Shown here piece by piece: positions 8,684-18,068 of a stretch of 64,000 bases of DNA. Made by a program: the position numbers and the translations under genes. Origin of the DNA: JAAZGD01 sp034003765. GTDB lineage: Bacteria > Bacillota > Clostridia > Peptostreptococcales > Anaerovoracaceae. How positions within the stretch are numbered: the first letter of the stretch is position 1; each line of letters starts with the position of its first letter. Location of the stretch: the NCBI GenBank assembly GCA_034003765.1, contig JAVEXZ010000009.1, positions 6,869 to 70,868 of the forward strand, given 5' to 3'. The notes under the pieces are model-generated. The model was not told the origin of the DNA and searched no databases. It was given only the letters and a program-made list of their open reading frames with translations.

Positions 8684-9400
8684 CTACTGTTCAAAATGCT
8701 TTACAACTTCCCTTAATACAAGGGAACCTGCATAAAGGGCTTTTCCAAGTATTGCCCCATAAACGCCCATATTTTTTAACACTCGAAGCTCCTCCATATA
8801 TGTAACTCCACCTGAAGCGATAATTTGGAAGGAATAGTTTTTCTCCAGATCTTCGTAAGCCTCTAAGTTGGTCCCTTCTAGGCCGCCATCCTTTGAAATA
8901 TCCGTATATATAACAGTAGCAACCCCAAGCTTCTCTAAGCTACCGAGAAAATCTCCGGTCTCTATATCTGTCACCTTTTGCCAGCCGTTGATGGCAACTC
9001 TGCCAGCTTTTACATCTACCCCTACAGCAATTTTATCGCCATATTTTTCTATAGCAGCCTTTAGGAATTCAGGTTCCGTTACTGCAGCAGTTCCTAGTAT
9101 CACTCTATGAACACCTAGGTCTAGATAGGCTTTAATTCTTTCCATATCTCGAATGCCCCCACCTACTTGAACAAAGAGACCTGCCTCCTGAATTATCCGC
9201 TTTATGTTCTCAAAATTAATCAGCCTGCCTTCCTTTGCCCCATCAAGGTCTACTAGATGTAAATGAGTAGCTCCACAAGACTTAAAGGTCTTGGCCACTT
9301 GAACTGGATCCTCACTGTAAACGGTCATTTGATCATAATCCCCTTGAAAGAGCCGCACAACATTGCCATCTTTAATATCAATTGCTGGAAATATTATCAT
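8684..9400 (-). CDS. hisA: phosphoribosylformimino-5-aminoimidazole carboxamide ribotide isomerase
   Basis: A 238-residue TIM barrel paralogous to HisF, catalysing the Amadori rearrangement of ProFAR to PRFAR. It shows FPAIDIKDGNVVRLFQGD (catalytic Asp8), VGGGIRDM, the second catalytic Asp in YTDISKDGGLEG near residue 168, and ASGGV. Its ATG overlaps the stop of a 24-codon duplicate of its own start rather than hisH directly, so translation may be coupled through that mini-gene. Confidence 0.97.
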   Translation of the reverse strand: MIIFPAIDIKDGNVVRLFQGDYDQMTVYSEDPVQVAKTFKSCGATHLHLVDLDGAKEGRLINFENIKRIIQEAGLFVQVGGGIRDMERIKAYLDLGVHRVILGTAAVTEPEFLKAAIEKYGDKIAVGVDVKAGRVAINGWQKVTDIETGDFLGSLEKLGVATVIYTDISKDGGLEGTNLEAYEDLEKNYSFQIIASGGVTYMEELRVLKNMGVYGAILGKALYAGSLVLREVVKHFEQ

Positions 9401-9471
9401 CCTAAATCCTCCCCTTGAAAGAGCCGCACAACATTGCCATCCTTAATATCAATTGCAGGAAATATTATCAT
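9397..9471 (-). other. 24-codon mini-ORF from a 71-bp tandem duplication of the hisH-hisA junction
   Basis: The 71 bases covering the end of hisH and the first 20 codons of hisA occur twice in a row. The extra copy encodes MIIFPAIDIKDGNVVRLFQG followed by EDLG, the exact end of HisH, then TGA. Its ATG overlaps the hisH stop (ATGA) and its stop overlaps the hisA ATG (ATGA). Only two bases differ from true hisA within the 20 shared codons, and both changes are synonymous. Most likely a recent duplication that kept translational coupling; a function for the peptide is not implied. Confidence 0.85.
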
Positions 9472-10109
9472 CCTAAATCCTCCTTGCTGAGTTCTATAAA
9501 GGCCTTCAAAATGTTCAAGCCTGTTTGTCCACTTTTTTCAGGGTGAAACTGGGTTCCGTAAAGAGAACCCTTTCTTACCACAGCAGGTATATCTACCCCG
9601 TAATCTGATATTGCCAACAAATTACTCTGACAGCCACTAGCATAAAAACTATGGACAAAGTAAACATAATTTTCTCTAGGCAACCCATTAAATATAGGAT
9701 CATCCTTTACTATTTCTAAACTATTCCAGCCAATATGGGGAATTTTCAAGATGCTCCCATTTTCAGGATCCTTTTGTTCTTTTGGAATAGGCACCACTGT
9801 TCCTGGTATAAGGCCTAGCCCCTTGTGCTCACCATATTCAAAACTCTTATCAAACAAAAGCTGCATACCAAGACAAATTCCCAGCATTGGTTTTCCCTTA
9901 TCTAATTCCTCATGAATGAAGGAACCCAGATCTGTCTTTTTAAGTTTTTCTAGGGCGTCTTCAAATGCCCCCACTCCTGGAAGGATAATTTTTTCGCATA
10001 CCCTTAGGTCTTCCCTATCACCAGACACCATGGTTTCACAACCCAAAAAAGCCAATGAAGACTTGAGGGAAAACAAGTTGCCTACACCGTAGTCTATTAC
10101 CCCAATCAT
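9468..10109 (-). CDS. hisH: imidazole glycerol phosphate synthase, glutamine amidotransferase subunit
   Basis: A 213-residue class I glutamine amidotransferase that supplies ammonia to HisF. The nucleophile Cys is in MLGICLGMQLLF near residue 80, and the His-Glu pair is in TQFHPEKSG near residue 190. Other motifs are GVGNLFSL and LPGVGAF. It sits between hisB and the duplicated hisA start; its TGA overlaps the mini-ORF ATG. Confidence 0.98.
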   Translation of the reverse strand: MIGVIDYGVGNLFSLKSSLAFLGCETMVSGDREDLRVCEKIILPGVGAFEDALEKLKKTDLGSFIHEELDKGKPMLGICLGMQLLFDKSFEYGEHKGLGLIPGTVVPIPKEQKDPENGSILKIPHIGWNSLEIVKDDPIFNGLPRENYVYFVHSFYASGCQSNLLAISDYGVDIPAVVRKGSLYGTQFHPEKSGQTGLNILKAFIELSKEDLG

Positions 10110-10130
10110 CTATAAAATCCTTTCAATAAT

Positions 10131-10718
10131 CTAAAGCACGCCTTTCGTTGAGGGAATCTTGTCTCTATTTTTTGGATCAATGGCAACCCCTTGAGCCAAA
10201 GCCCTTCCCAAGGCCTTAAACATCCCCTCAATAATATGGTGAGAATTACCACCTGCCAGCAAGACAAAATGGAGATTCATTTCCAAGCTTCTCGCCATAG
10301 CCATCATAAATTCTGAAACCAGCTCCGTATCAAATGTCCCCACCTTTTGAGAAGGAATAGAAACATCCATATTCAAATAAGACCTGCCGCTTAGATCCAA
10401 GGAACAAACCACAAGAACCTCATCCATGGGAAGAGTCATCGACCCATATCGGTAAATCCCCTTTTTATCTCCCAAGGCTTTTAAGAAAGCTTGTCCCAAG
10501 CTTATTCCTACATCTTCAACCGTATGGTGATGGTCTACATGGGTATCCCCCTGGCATTTTAGACTGAGATCAAAGCCACCGTGAGCAGAAAAAAGTTCCA
10601 GCATGTGGTCTAAAAATCCGCAGCCTGTATTTATATCAGCCTTCCCTTCCCCTTCCAATTTTAGTTGAAGAGAAATATCTGTCTCTCGGGTTTTTCTTTT
10701 TATATCTGCTGTTCTCAT
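10131..10718 (-). CDS. hisB: imidazoleglycerol-phosphate dehydratase
   Basis: A 195-residue manganese enzyme removing water from imidazole glycerol phosphate. The start is set at MRTADIKRKT, where GGAGG lies 8 bases upstream; an in-frame ATG five codons earlier is less well placed. The two metal motifs HVDHHHTVEDVGISLG and NSHHIIEGMFKALGRAL are intact, as is CGFLDHMLELF. This is the monofunctional form without a phosphatase domain. Confidence 0.97.
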   Translation of the reverse strand: MRTADIKRKTRETDISLQLKLEGEGKADINTGCGFLDHMLELFSAHGGFDLSLKCQGDTHVDHHHTVEDVGISLGQAFLKALGDKKGIYRYGSMTLPMDEVLVVCSLDLSGRSYLNMDVSIPSQKVGTFDTELVSEFMMAMARSLEMNLHFVLLAGGNSHHIIEGMFKALGRALAQGVAIDPKNRDKIPSTKGVL

Positions 10719-10819
10719 TTCCTTGACCTCCATTTTTCACTTAAGCAATTAGACAGATCTTAGGCAATTTCACCAGCCTTAGCTCTGGTTATTTAACTAT
10801 ACATAGCGATGGATATTGC

Positions 10820-11875
10820 TCATCTTTGATTTTCCAATATTTTCTTTGTAGCCTTTAATAAGGATTCCATTTCTTTTTCATCACCAATTGATATTCTCAC
10901 AAAATCCTTGGTCCTCTTACCAGCAAAGTGCCTAACCAGAATTTTTTCTTCCCTAAGCTTTTGGTAATACTCCTCACCACTTAATGCGGGAGGTTTTGCG
11001 AATATGAAATTTGCACGAGAATCCAAAATCTCAAAGCCTAAAGTCTTTAGGTTCTGGCTGGTGGATTCTCTAATTTCTATTGTTTTATTACAACATTCCA
11101 CAAAATATTTCTCATCTTTTAACGCGGCTAGGGCTGCCGCTTCAGACCAAGAGTTTAAGTTATATGGGTTGAAGCTATACTTAATTGCCTTTAGATCTTC
11201 TATCAGTTGGCAGTTTCCCATAGCAAAACCAATCCTTGCTCCAGCTAAAGATCTGGACTTTGAGAATGTTTGAACCACCAATAGGTTTTGGTATTCATCT
11301 ATCAAGGAAATAGCACTTACTCCCCCAAAGTCTATATAGGCTTCATCAATAATAACCACATTATTCTTGTTCCCTTTTACAATCTTTTCTATTTCCCTTA
11401 TTGAAAGGGCTAGCCCTGTTGGTGCATTGGGGTTGGGAATAACTATTGTAGACCCCACATCAATATAATCCAAATAATTAATAGTCCAATCTTGGGCCAA
11501 AGGAATAGTCTTAGCCTTTACTCCAAACAATTGGGAATACACTGGATAAAAACCATAGGTTAGGTCGGGAAATGCAAAGCTTCTATCAGTATTCTGGAAG
11601 GCCATAAATGCAAAGGCCAAAAGTTCATCGCTACCATTCCCTACTATAATCTGGTCTTCCTCTAAGTTGTAATTTTCAGCCAAAGCCTGGACAAGAGATC
11701 TGGATTCTGGATCTGGGTAAAGGTTCATATGATCTGCCTGTATATCTAAGACGCCCTGGGCTGGGGGATAAGGTGATTCGTTGGTGTTTAGCTTAATCCA
11801 CCCTTCTCTTTGGGGTTGGTCTCCAGGAACATATGGAGATAAGTTTCTATAGTCAGGATTCATAAATCTACTCAT
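10820..11875 (-). CDS. hisC: histidinol-phosphate aminotransferase
   Basis: A 351-residue PLP aminotransferase (fold type I) making histidinol phosphate. The start is taken at MSRFMNPDYRN: AAAGGA lies 8 bases upstream, and the longer in-frame extension would read back into hisD. The start overlaps the end of hisD by 8 bases. Motifs are KLNTNESPYPP, GNGSDELL, the Asp in IIDEAYIDF, and the PLP lysine in QTFSKSRSLAGARIG near residue 207. Confidence 0.96.
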   Translation of the reverse strand: MSRFMNPDYRNLSPYVPGDQPQREGWIKLNTNESPYPPAQGVLDIQADHMNLYPDPESRSLVQALAENYNLEEDQIIVGNGSDELLAFAFMAFQNTDRSFAFPDLTYGFYPVYSQLFGVKAKTIPLAQDWTINYLDYIDVGSTIVIPNPNAPTGLALSIREIEKIVKGNKNNVVIIDEAYIDFGGVSAISLIDEYQNLLVVQTFSKSRSLAGARIGFAMGNCQLIEDLKAIKYSFNPYNLNSWSEAAALAALKDEKYFVECCNKTIEIRESTSQNLKTLGFEILDSRANFIFAKPPALSGEEYYQKLREEKILVRHFAGKRTKDFVRISIGDEKEMESLLKATKKILENQR

Positions 11876-13169
11876 CAGTCTTATCCTTTTTTTCGAAGCG
11901 GATAGACACACTTTTACCGTGGGCATGTAGGCCTTCACTTTCTGCAAAAGCAACAATTTTGTCCTTATCCTTTTCCAAAGCTTCCCTCTTGTAGTAAATA
12001 TAGTTTGTCTTTTTCTGAAAATCCTCTACAGAAAGAGGGCTACTAAATCTAGCACTACCACCAGTTGGCAAAATATGATTGGTTCCCGCAAAATAATCTC
12101 CTATTGCTTCTGGAACATGGTTTCCCAAGAATACTGCTCCAGCATTTCTCACTTTTCCCAACCATTCAAAAGGTCTCTCTATACATAATTCTAAATGCTC
12201 TGGAGCAAATCGATTACTCCATTCCAAAGCCTGATCTAATGAATCCACTAGGACAATCTTGCCTCTTCTTAAAATACTCTCTCTTGCAGTTTCGCTTCTG
12301 GGTAAGTGGGGGATCTGCTTTTCTAATTCAAGGGCCACCCCTTGGGCCAAACTGAGACTTGTAGTTAATAAAATTGCACTGGCATCGGAATCATGTTCCG
12401 CTTGACTAAGCATATCCGCCGCAACATAGTCAGCCCTTGAAGACTCATCAGCAACGACTAATATTTCACTGGGACCTGCTATCATATCAATGCTTACCTG
12501 GCCAAAAACCAATCTCTTAGCAGTTGCAACATAAATATTACCAGGTCCTGTAATTTTATCAACACGAGGGATAGTCTCGGTGCCATAGGCAAGAGCACCT
12601 ATTCCATGGGCGCCCCCCACCTTATAGATGTCCCTTATTCCAGCTATTTTAGCAGCAGCTAAAATTACATCCGCAATAGTGCCATCACGGCCTGGGGGTG
12701 TAATCATAACTATACGTGCAACCCCAGCTATCTTTGCGGGAATGGCATTCATCAAAACACTGGAAGGATAACTTGCTGAACCTCCTGGGACATATATGCC
12801 TGCAAGTTCTATGGGGAGAGTTATCTGCCCCAAAATCACCCCTTCTTTTTCTCTTACCTCAAAATTTTCTCGCTTTTGCTTTTCATGAAAAATCCTAATA
12901 TTATCCGCGGCTTCTTCAATGACACTTAAAAGATATGGATCAACTCTCCCTATTGCATCCTTGATTTCATCCTCACTAACCAATAGGTTTTCTATTTTAA
13001 CTCCGTCAAAGTCCAGGGTGTACTCTCTTAATGCCTCATCCCCCCTAAGTCTAACTTCTCTTAGAATCTCTAAAACCTGTTTTTCTATTTCTAAATCGGT
13101 TTTTTCTTCGGCCTCTCGATTAAAGATTTCTTCATAACTTGTGGTTTTAGAATTCAAAATTTCCAACAT
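11868..13169 (-). CDS. hisD: histidinol dehydrogenase
   Basis: A 433-residue zinc enzyme that oxidises histidinol to histidine in two NAD-dependent steps. Visible motifs are YVPGGSASYPSSVLM, the NAD loop KVGGAHGIGALAYG, KITGPGNIYVATAKR, the metal ligands in SQAEHDSDA, and the catalytic FAPEHLEL. Length is standard. It overlaps hisC and follows hisG by 37 bases with an AAAGGAAG site. Confidence 0.98.
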   Translation of the reverse strand: MLEILNSKTTSYEEIFNREAEEKTDLEIEKQVLEILREVRLRGDEALREYTLDFDGVKIENLLVSEDEIKDAIGRVDPYLLSVIEEAADNIRIFHEKQKRENFEVREKEGVILGQITLPIELAGIYVPGGSASYPSSVLMNAIPAKIAGVARIVMITPPGRDGTIADVILAAAKIAGIRDIYKVGGAHGIGALAYGTETIPRVDKITGPGNIYVATAKRLVFGQVSIDMIAGPSEILVVADESSRADYVAADMLSQAEHDSDASAILLTTSLSLAQGVALELEKQIPHLPRSETARESILRRGKIVLVDSLDQALEWSNRFAPEHLELCIERPFEWLGKVRNAGAVFLGNHVPEAIGDYFAGTNHILPTGGSARFSSPLSVEDFQKKTNYIYYKREALEKDKDKIVAFAESEGLHAHGKSVSIRFEKKDKTDE

Positions 13170-13206
13170 TTGGACACTTCCTTTCTTGTGCCATATAATA
13201 TGTGAC

Positions 13207-13818
13207 CTAGCCTTGCAGTTTTCCCACCATCTGAGTTATCATTTCGTTTTGAAACTTAAAGGATGAACGGTTTGCTATAAATCTAGCGCTTATATCCTTG
13301 AACTCCTCAATGACTTTTAGATTGTTTTCTCTAATGGTTGTTCCAGTTTCTACAATATCTACAATTACATCTGTAAGTCCAAGAACTGGGCCCAGTTCTA
13401 TACTTCCGTTTAGTTTTATTATCTCTATGTCTCTACCCAACTCCGCAAAGTGATCTTTTGTAATATTGACGTATTTTGTTGCTACTCTTAGTGTTCGATC
13501 GGGCTCTTCTAAATAATCCTGCATTGCAGCTACAACCATCTTACATTTCCCAATATTTAAGTCAAGAAGTTCGTAGACATCTGGTCTTGTTTCCAGCAAA
13601 ATATCTTTTCCCACAATTCCCACATCTGCAGCTTTATGTTCCACATATATAGCAACATCACTTGGCTTAACCAAGAGATACCTAATACCTTTATCAGGGT
13701 TTTCTATTATCAGCTTTCTGTTTTTTTCCAAATAGTCAGGACATTCATAACCAGCTTTTTCAAGCATCCTATACACTTGCTCTCCTAACCTGCCTTTGGG
13801 TAATGCGATATTTAGCAT
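13207..13818 (-). CDS. hisG: ATP phosphoribosyltransferase, short catalytic form
   Basis: A 203-residue short-form HisG for the first step, joining ATP and PRPP. It lacks the C-terminal ACT-like regulatory domain of long HisG and therefore needs HisZ. The PRPP loop is IVDIVETGTTIREN near residue 154, and the N-terminus IALPKGRLGEQVYRML is typical. It overlaps hisZ by 7 bases, consistent with a stoichiometric HisGZ complex. Confidence 0.97.
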   Translation of the reverse strand: MLNIALPKGRLGEQVYRMLEKAGYECPDYLEKNRKLIIENPDKGIRYLLVKPSDVAIYVEHKAADVGIVGKDILLETRPDVYELLDLNIGKCKMVVAAMQDYLEEPDRTLRVATKYVNITKDHFAELGRDIEIIKLNGSIELGPVLGLTDVIVDIVETGTTIRENNLKVIEEFKDISARFIANRSSFKFQNEMITQMVGKLQG

Positions 13819-14960
13819 TTCCCTTCCCCTCCCTCTACTTGTTCCTCCATCTTAACTAATCCCTTTAGCTTCCAACGGTAAATATCCTTATAGCTTATAT
13901 CTGTTGGTAGGTTCCTGCCTACCCAAACTTTCAATCCCTTTTTTTGTAGTCTACGAACTTCTTTTATAAGGGCCTTTAGATCGGCATCGTCCTCATAAAG
14001 GAGAATTGAGTCCACATCGGTGGTTCCCTTTTTACCATTAATTCTGCTAACCTCATTTAGGTAAAGTGCAAAACCGATGGCATCTACATCTTTTCCAAAT
14101 CGTTTCATAGCCAAATCGTATTGGCCTCCAGCAAGAACTAGCCGAGCTAATTCCTGTACATATCCCCTAAAAACGATACCATTATAGTAGTCTATATCGT
14201 TAACCATTGAGAAGTCTATCTGGCAGTTTTCACTATGTCCAGCAGCTTTCAAAAGTACCAATACCTCTTCAAGTTCCTGGACACTTTCTAGCATCGTCGC
14301 CGATAGGGCAAGAGCTCTAGCCTTCTTTGTTGTGGTCTCAATATCCCCATAAAGATAAGGAAGAGCAAGTAAGACTTCCATTTCTCTTTGTGGGAGGCCC
14401 TCTTTCAAGGCGGTTTTTTCTAGCCCACTTACGCTCTTGCTTCTGATTAGCCTAAGGAACTTATGCTTAATGGTCTCTGTTATATTAAGCTCATTTAAGA
14501 ATTCTACAACATAATTCATGTGGGAAATTTCTAATATATAATCCTTACTCACAGACTCTAGGCTTTGAGCTGCTAGGGCCAAAACCTCAACTACCCCATA
14601 TCTATCTACATCCCCTATGAACTCCAGACCCATTTGATGAATTTCCTGATAGGTATGGCTTTCCTTGCTTTCCCGATAGACGTTTTCTATATAATAGAGC
14701 TTTTCGCTGGTTTCTCTTGTAGCCTTGGAGTTTTTAATTATGCTTAGGGTAACGTCAGGTTTCAGTGCCAGCAACCTTCCGTCTAGGTCAGTAAAACTTA
14801 TGACCTTATCACTGCCAAGAAAATCCTTGTTTTCAACATATAATTGATATTCCTCAAAGCGGCCCATCCTATATTTTCTATAACCCAACTGCTCGTATAA
14901 GCCTCTTAGCTCTAGAGTTACGATTTCATCTCTTTGTAGTTTTGCTTTTTGTGCTTTCAT
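13812..14960 (-). CDS. hisZ: ATP phosphoribosyltransferase regulatory subunit
   Basis: A 382-residue histidyl-tRNA-synthetase paralogue that gives HisG its activity and histidine feedback. The start is placed at MKAQKAKLQRDE because GGAGAAAG precedes this ATG; upstream in-frame codons read into the leader. Class II synthetase remnants are visible (YRMGRFEEYQLY, FTDLDGRLLALKPDVTLSII, YYNGIVFRGYV), but there is no anticodon-binding domain, which separates it from HisS. It is the first gene of the nine-gene operon, close behind a strong promoter. Confidence 0.94.
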   Translation of the reverse strand: MKAQKAKLQRDEIVTLELRGLYEQLGYRKYRMGRFEEYQLYVENKDFLGSDKVISFTDLDGRLLALKPDVTLSIIKNSKATRETSEKLYYIENVYRESKESHTYQEIHQMGLEFIGDVDRYGVVEVLALAAQSLESVSKDYILEISHMNYVVEFLNELNITETIKHKFLRLIRSKSVSGLEKTALKEGLPQREMEVLLALPYLYGDIETTTKKARALALSATMLESVQELEEVLVLLKAAGHSENCQIDFSMVNDIDYYNGIVFRGYVQELARLVLAGGQYDLAMKRFGKDVDAIGFALYLNEVSRINGKKGTTDVDSILLYEDDADLKALIKEVRRLQKKGLKVWVGRNLPTDISYKDIYRWKLKGLVKMEEQVEGGEGKC

Positions 14961-15103
14961 TATTTCTTTCTCCATTATTTTGCATTTAGTGGAATTTACA
15001 ATTCTGGACTGTTTGCCTTGTTGTTTTGACCTAGTAAAATTCAAAATACGTATTATCTCTTTATACTTCTTTGATTTACCACGGTAAAGCACTAACGTGT
15101 AAT

Positions 15104-15131
15104 ATTATACCACACCCCTCGACTTTGTAAA
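15104..15131 (-). promoter_or_regulatory. promoter of the histidine operon
   Basis: On the minus strand: -35 TTTACA (15126-15131), 16-base spacer, and a consensus -10 TATAAT (15104-15109) preceded by TGG (extended -10). A short hairpin TTTACC-GTGG-TAAA follows early in the transcript. No T-box or His-rich leader peptide is seen in the roughly 140-base leader. Confidence 0.75.
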
Positions 15132-15161
15132 GTGGGAATGTGGTATTAATATGCTGTGTTT

Positions 15162-16487
15162 CTATCTTATCTGGAGTAAATGGAAGGTTTTCTTTCCCTT
15201 TTGTATCAAGACTTGCCCCTCTTCAAACCAAGTCTCGTTTATCATCAATTTACCATCACTTATCTTCTTGCCACCAATAGTAAGTCCACCTTGGTCAATA
15301 GTTCGGAATCCTTCTCCCTTACTTGGAACAAGCCCTAACCTGTGTATCAAGCTAACAACTCCCATTCCCTCTCCTGCAAACTCAGCTGCTGGGATTATTG
15401 TAGTAGGAACTTGGGATAAATCTCCACCACCTCCAAAAGCAGCCTTGGCTCCCTCTTGAGCTTTTTGTGCTTCTTCTTGGCCGTGAACAAGTTTTGTTAC
15501 TTCAAAAGCAAGAACTTCTTTTGCTTTGTTTATCTCCTGGTCTTCTAGGCTGCTTAAGCGATCAACTTCATCCATAGGTAAGAATGTAAGCATTCTCAAA
15601 CATTTATTAACATCGGAGTCCTCAACGTTTCTCCAATACTGATAAAACTCATAAGGGGATGTCCTACCACTATCCAGCCACAGGGCACCTTTTTGAGTCT
15701 TACCCATCTTTACACCTTCACTGGTGGTAAGCAGGGCGAAGGTCATTCCGTAAACCTGCTTTTGTGCTTCCCTTCTTGTAAGCTCTACTCCTCCTAGGAT
15801 ATTAGACCATTGATCGTTGCCACCAAATTGCATCTTACAATCTATATCTCTAGCCATAACCATAAAGTCATAGCTTTGCATCAGCATATAGTTGAATTCT
15901 AAAAATGAAAGACCCTGTTCTAAACGTTGCTTGAAACAATCTGCTCTAAGCATATTGTTAACAGAAAAATGACGGCCTACATCCCGAATGAACTCAATAT
16001 AATTCAAGGGTTGGAGCCAACTTATATTGTTAACACAGATGGCCTTCCCTGGTTGAGGTTCTTTGTTGGCACTCCCCCTTTTTTTTGGGCTGTCAGAACC
16101 TAGATAGACATAATCCTCGTCAAATTCGATAAACTTGTCAAAAAGTTTTTTGAAGGCATTTCCGTTTTCTATAATTGTCTCCTGGGTCATCATTTGTCGC
16201 ATATCTGTCCTGCCTGAAGGATCCCCAACAAGTGTAGTGCCCCCACCTATTAATACTATAGGTGTATGACCATACTTTTGCATATACATCATAATAATAA
16301 CTTGCATAAAATGTCCCACGTGAAGGCAATCTGCAGTGGGGTCAAATCCAATATAGAAACGGATCTTTTCCTTTTCCAAGAGGTCTCGTATTTCTTCTTC
16401 ATGAGTGGTTTGCTCAATGAAGCCTCTCTCCTTTAGGACATCAAACACGTTGGTTTTTTGGCTTACATTATCGGGTATCAAGTTCAT
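15162..16487 (-). CDS. tyrS: tyrosyl-tRNA synthetase
   Basis: A 441-residue class I synthetase. The HIGH-type motif is DPTADCLHVGHFMQV near residue 50, the tyrosine pocket includes QSYDFMVMARDIDCKMQFGGNDQW (read in two parts around residue 195), and the KMSKS-type loop is GVKMGKTQKGALW near residue 247. A C-terminal S4-like RNA-binding domain begins near residue 370. AAGGAG precedes the ATG. No Tyr T-box is present; only about 30 bases separate it from upp. Confidence 0.97.
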   Translation of the reverse strand: MNLIPDNVSQKTNVFDVLKERGFIEQTTHEEEIRDLLEKEKIRFYIGFDPTADCLHVGHFMQVIIMMYMQKYGHTPIVLIGGGTTLVGDPSGRTDMRQMMTQETIIENGNAFKKLFDKFIEFDEDYVYLGSDSPKKRGSANKEPQPGKAICVNNISWLQPLNYIEFIRDVGRHFSVNNMLRADCFKQRLEQGLSFLEFNYMLMQSYDFMVMARDIDCKMQFGGNDQWSNILGGVELTRREAQKQVYGMTFALLTTSEGVKMGKTQKGALWLDSGRTSPYEFYQYWRNVEDSDVNKCLRMLTFLPMDEVDRLSSLEDQEINKAKEVLAFEVTKLVHGQEEAQKAQEGAKAAFGGGGDLSQVPTTIIPAAEFAGEGMGVVSLIHRLGLVPSKGEGFRTIDQGGLTIGGKKISDGKLMINETWFEEGQVLIQKGKKTFHLLQIR

Positions 16488-16516
16488 CTCAATTCTCCTT
16501 CGGCGTATTTTTATTC

Positions 16517-17146
16517 TTATTTTGTACCAAAGAGTCTATCTCCTGCATCTCCCAATCCTGGAACTATGTAGGCATGTTCGTTTAACTTTTCGTCTTTGGC
16601 TGCTATGAAAATATCTACATCTGGGTGGGCCTTGTGTAGGACTTCTATTCCTTCAGGTGCTGCAATCAAACACATAAATATTATTTTCTTGCCACCTTTT
16701 TCTTTTATAAAGTCTATTGCTGCAGCAGCTGAGCCACCAGTTGCTAGCATTGGGTCAACTACAAATACTTGTCTCTTATCAATATCGTTGGGAAGCTTGC
16801 AGTAGTATTCTACTGGCATATGGGTATCTGGGTCTCTATAAAGTCCAATGTGTCCTACTTTTGCATTAGGAACCATTGCCAACATCCCATCCACCATTCC
16901 AAGGCCTGCTCTTAAAATAGGGACAATGGCTATATCTTCTCCAGAGAGTTGTTTTACTTTTGTGCCACAAATGGGTGTTTCAATATCCACATCAACAAGT
17001 GGCAAATCACGGGTAGCTTCATAAGTCATTAGCATACCTATTTCCTTAACTAGTTCCCTAAAATCCTTTACATTGGTCTCTGTTTTTCTCAGCATTCCTG
17101 TTTTGTGTTGAATTAACGGATGGTCAAACACATAAACTTTACCCAT
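16517..17146 (-). CDS. upp: uracil phosphoribosyltransferase
   Basis: A 209-residue salvage enzyme making UMP from uracil and PRPP. The start is MGKVYVFDHPLIQHK: GGAGGAG lies just upstream, and a second ATG five codons earlier would lie within that site. The PRPP loop is VVDPMLATGGSAAAAIDFI near residue 130, with ILRAGLGMVDG and the C-terminal YIVPGLGDAGDRLFGTK. Gene order rpiB-upp is common in Clostridia. Confidence 0.97.
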   Translation of the reverse strand: MGKVYVFDHPLIQHKTGMLRKTETNVKDFRELVKEIGMLMTYEATRDLPLVDVDIETPICGTKVKQLSGEDIAIVPILRAGLGMVDGMLAMVPNAKVGHIGLYRDPDTHMPVEYYCKLPNDIDKRQVFVVDPMLATGGSAAAAIDFIKEKGGKKIIFMCLIAAPEGIEVLHKAHPDVDIFIAAKDEKLNEHAYIVPGLGDAGDRLFGTK

Positions 17147-17193
17147 AATCTTCTCCTCCATATCTTTAAGAACAATAACCTCCTACAATTACA

Positions 17194-17425
17194 TTTGTCT
17201 AGCACATTTTATCTATGACGTTTTGTCTAGCACGTTTTNNNNNNNNNNNNNNNNNNNNNNNNNNNNNNNNNNNNNNNNNNNNNNNNNNNNNNNNNNNNNN
17301 NNNNNNNNNNNNNNNNNNNNNNNNNNNNNNNNNNNNNNTTTGTCTAGCACATTTTATCTATGACGTTTTGTCTAGCACGTTTTGTCTAGCACATTTTATC
17401 TATGACGTTTTGTCTAGCACATTTC
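17194..17425. repeat. tandem array of 14-bp monomers in a 42-bp higher-order unit, interrupted by an assembly gap
   Basis: Monomers TTTTGTCTAGCACA, TTTTATCTATGACG and TTTTGTCTAGCACG alternate in a three-monomer, 42-bp pattern on both sides of 100 N. The monomer nearest rpiB contains that gene's last codon and stop (minus strand TGC TAG). The array occupies the whole upp-rpiB gap. Confidence 0.95.
17239..17338. other. assembly gap (100 N)
   Basis: Exactly 100 N inside the 14/42-bp array. The round number suggests a placeholder, so the true array length is unknown. Confidence 0.95.
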
Positions 17426-17848
17426 ATTTAGCATATCGATGCGACGCTGGTGCCTTCCACCTTCGCAGCCAGCAGTTAGCCATGCCAAAGTAATAGCTTT
17501 TGCTATTTCTGGGTCTGTTGTACGTCCACCCATGGCAATAATATTGGCATCATTGTGGCAGCGAGCCAACTTTGCCATATTTACATCTGTGCACAAGGCA
17601 CAGCGAATTCCCTTTACCTTATTTGCTGCTATAGAAACTCCAATTCCTGTACCGCACATGACTATTCCCAAGTCCGCCTTCCCATCCCTAACTGCTTCTC
17701 CGCATAGTTTTCCATATAGGGGATAATCCACAGACTCTTCGCTGTATGTTCCTAGATCATCTACTTCATATCCATTTTCTTGCAAAAAGGGGATAAGAAT
17801 TTCCTTGAGGCCGAAGCCTCCATGGTCTGCTGCTATGGCAATTTTCAT
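17414..17848 (-). CDS. rpiB: ribose 5-phosphate isomerase B
   Basis: A 144-residue RpiB/LacAB-family isomerase converting ribose 5-phosphate and ribulose 5-phosphate. It shows AADHGGFGLKEIL, the active-site Cys in GIVMCGTGIGVSIAANK near residue 66, and RCHNDANIIAMGGR. The start is the ATG at 17848 with AGGTGA upstream; a GTG three codons earlier is possible. Its last codon and stop form part of the adjacent repeat monomer. Confidence 0.94.
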   Translation of the reverse strand: MKIAIAADHGGFGLKEILIPFLQENGYEVDDLGTYSEESVDYPLYGKLCGEAVRDGKADLGIVMCGTGIGVSIAANKVKGIRCALCTDVNMAKLARCHNDANIIAMGGRTTDPEIAKAITLAWLTAGCEGGRHQRRIDMLNEMC

Positions 17849-18068
17849 CCTAGTCACCTAATCCCTTTCTCAGATACTAAAATACAAGTTTCCAACTCAA
17901 TCTTATCTTTTGGCTTACAACATCCTATGTATACCTAGTTTGGGCATTACTTCTTCATATATATTATCTTATAGCCTCTCTATAATACTCCAAGCATATA
18001 GTTTAATCTCATGATGAGCTTTGACCTATCTACAAAGTCTCTCCCCTTTAACGCTTTTTGCGGCTAGA

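Noticed and set aside
13812..14960. Histidyl-tRNA synthetase (hisS)
   Set aside because: No anticodon-binding domain, and it overlaps a short-form hisG, which requires HisZ.
16138..16329. Tyr/Cys/Ser-rich minus-strand frame within tyrS
   Set aside because: It is an out-of-frame shadow of a well-conserved synthetase gene.
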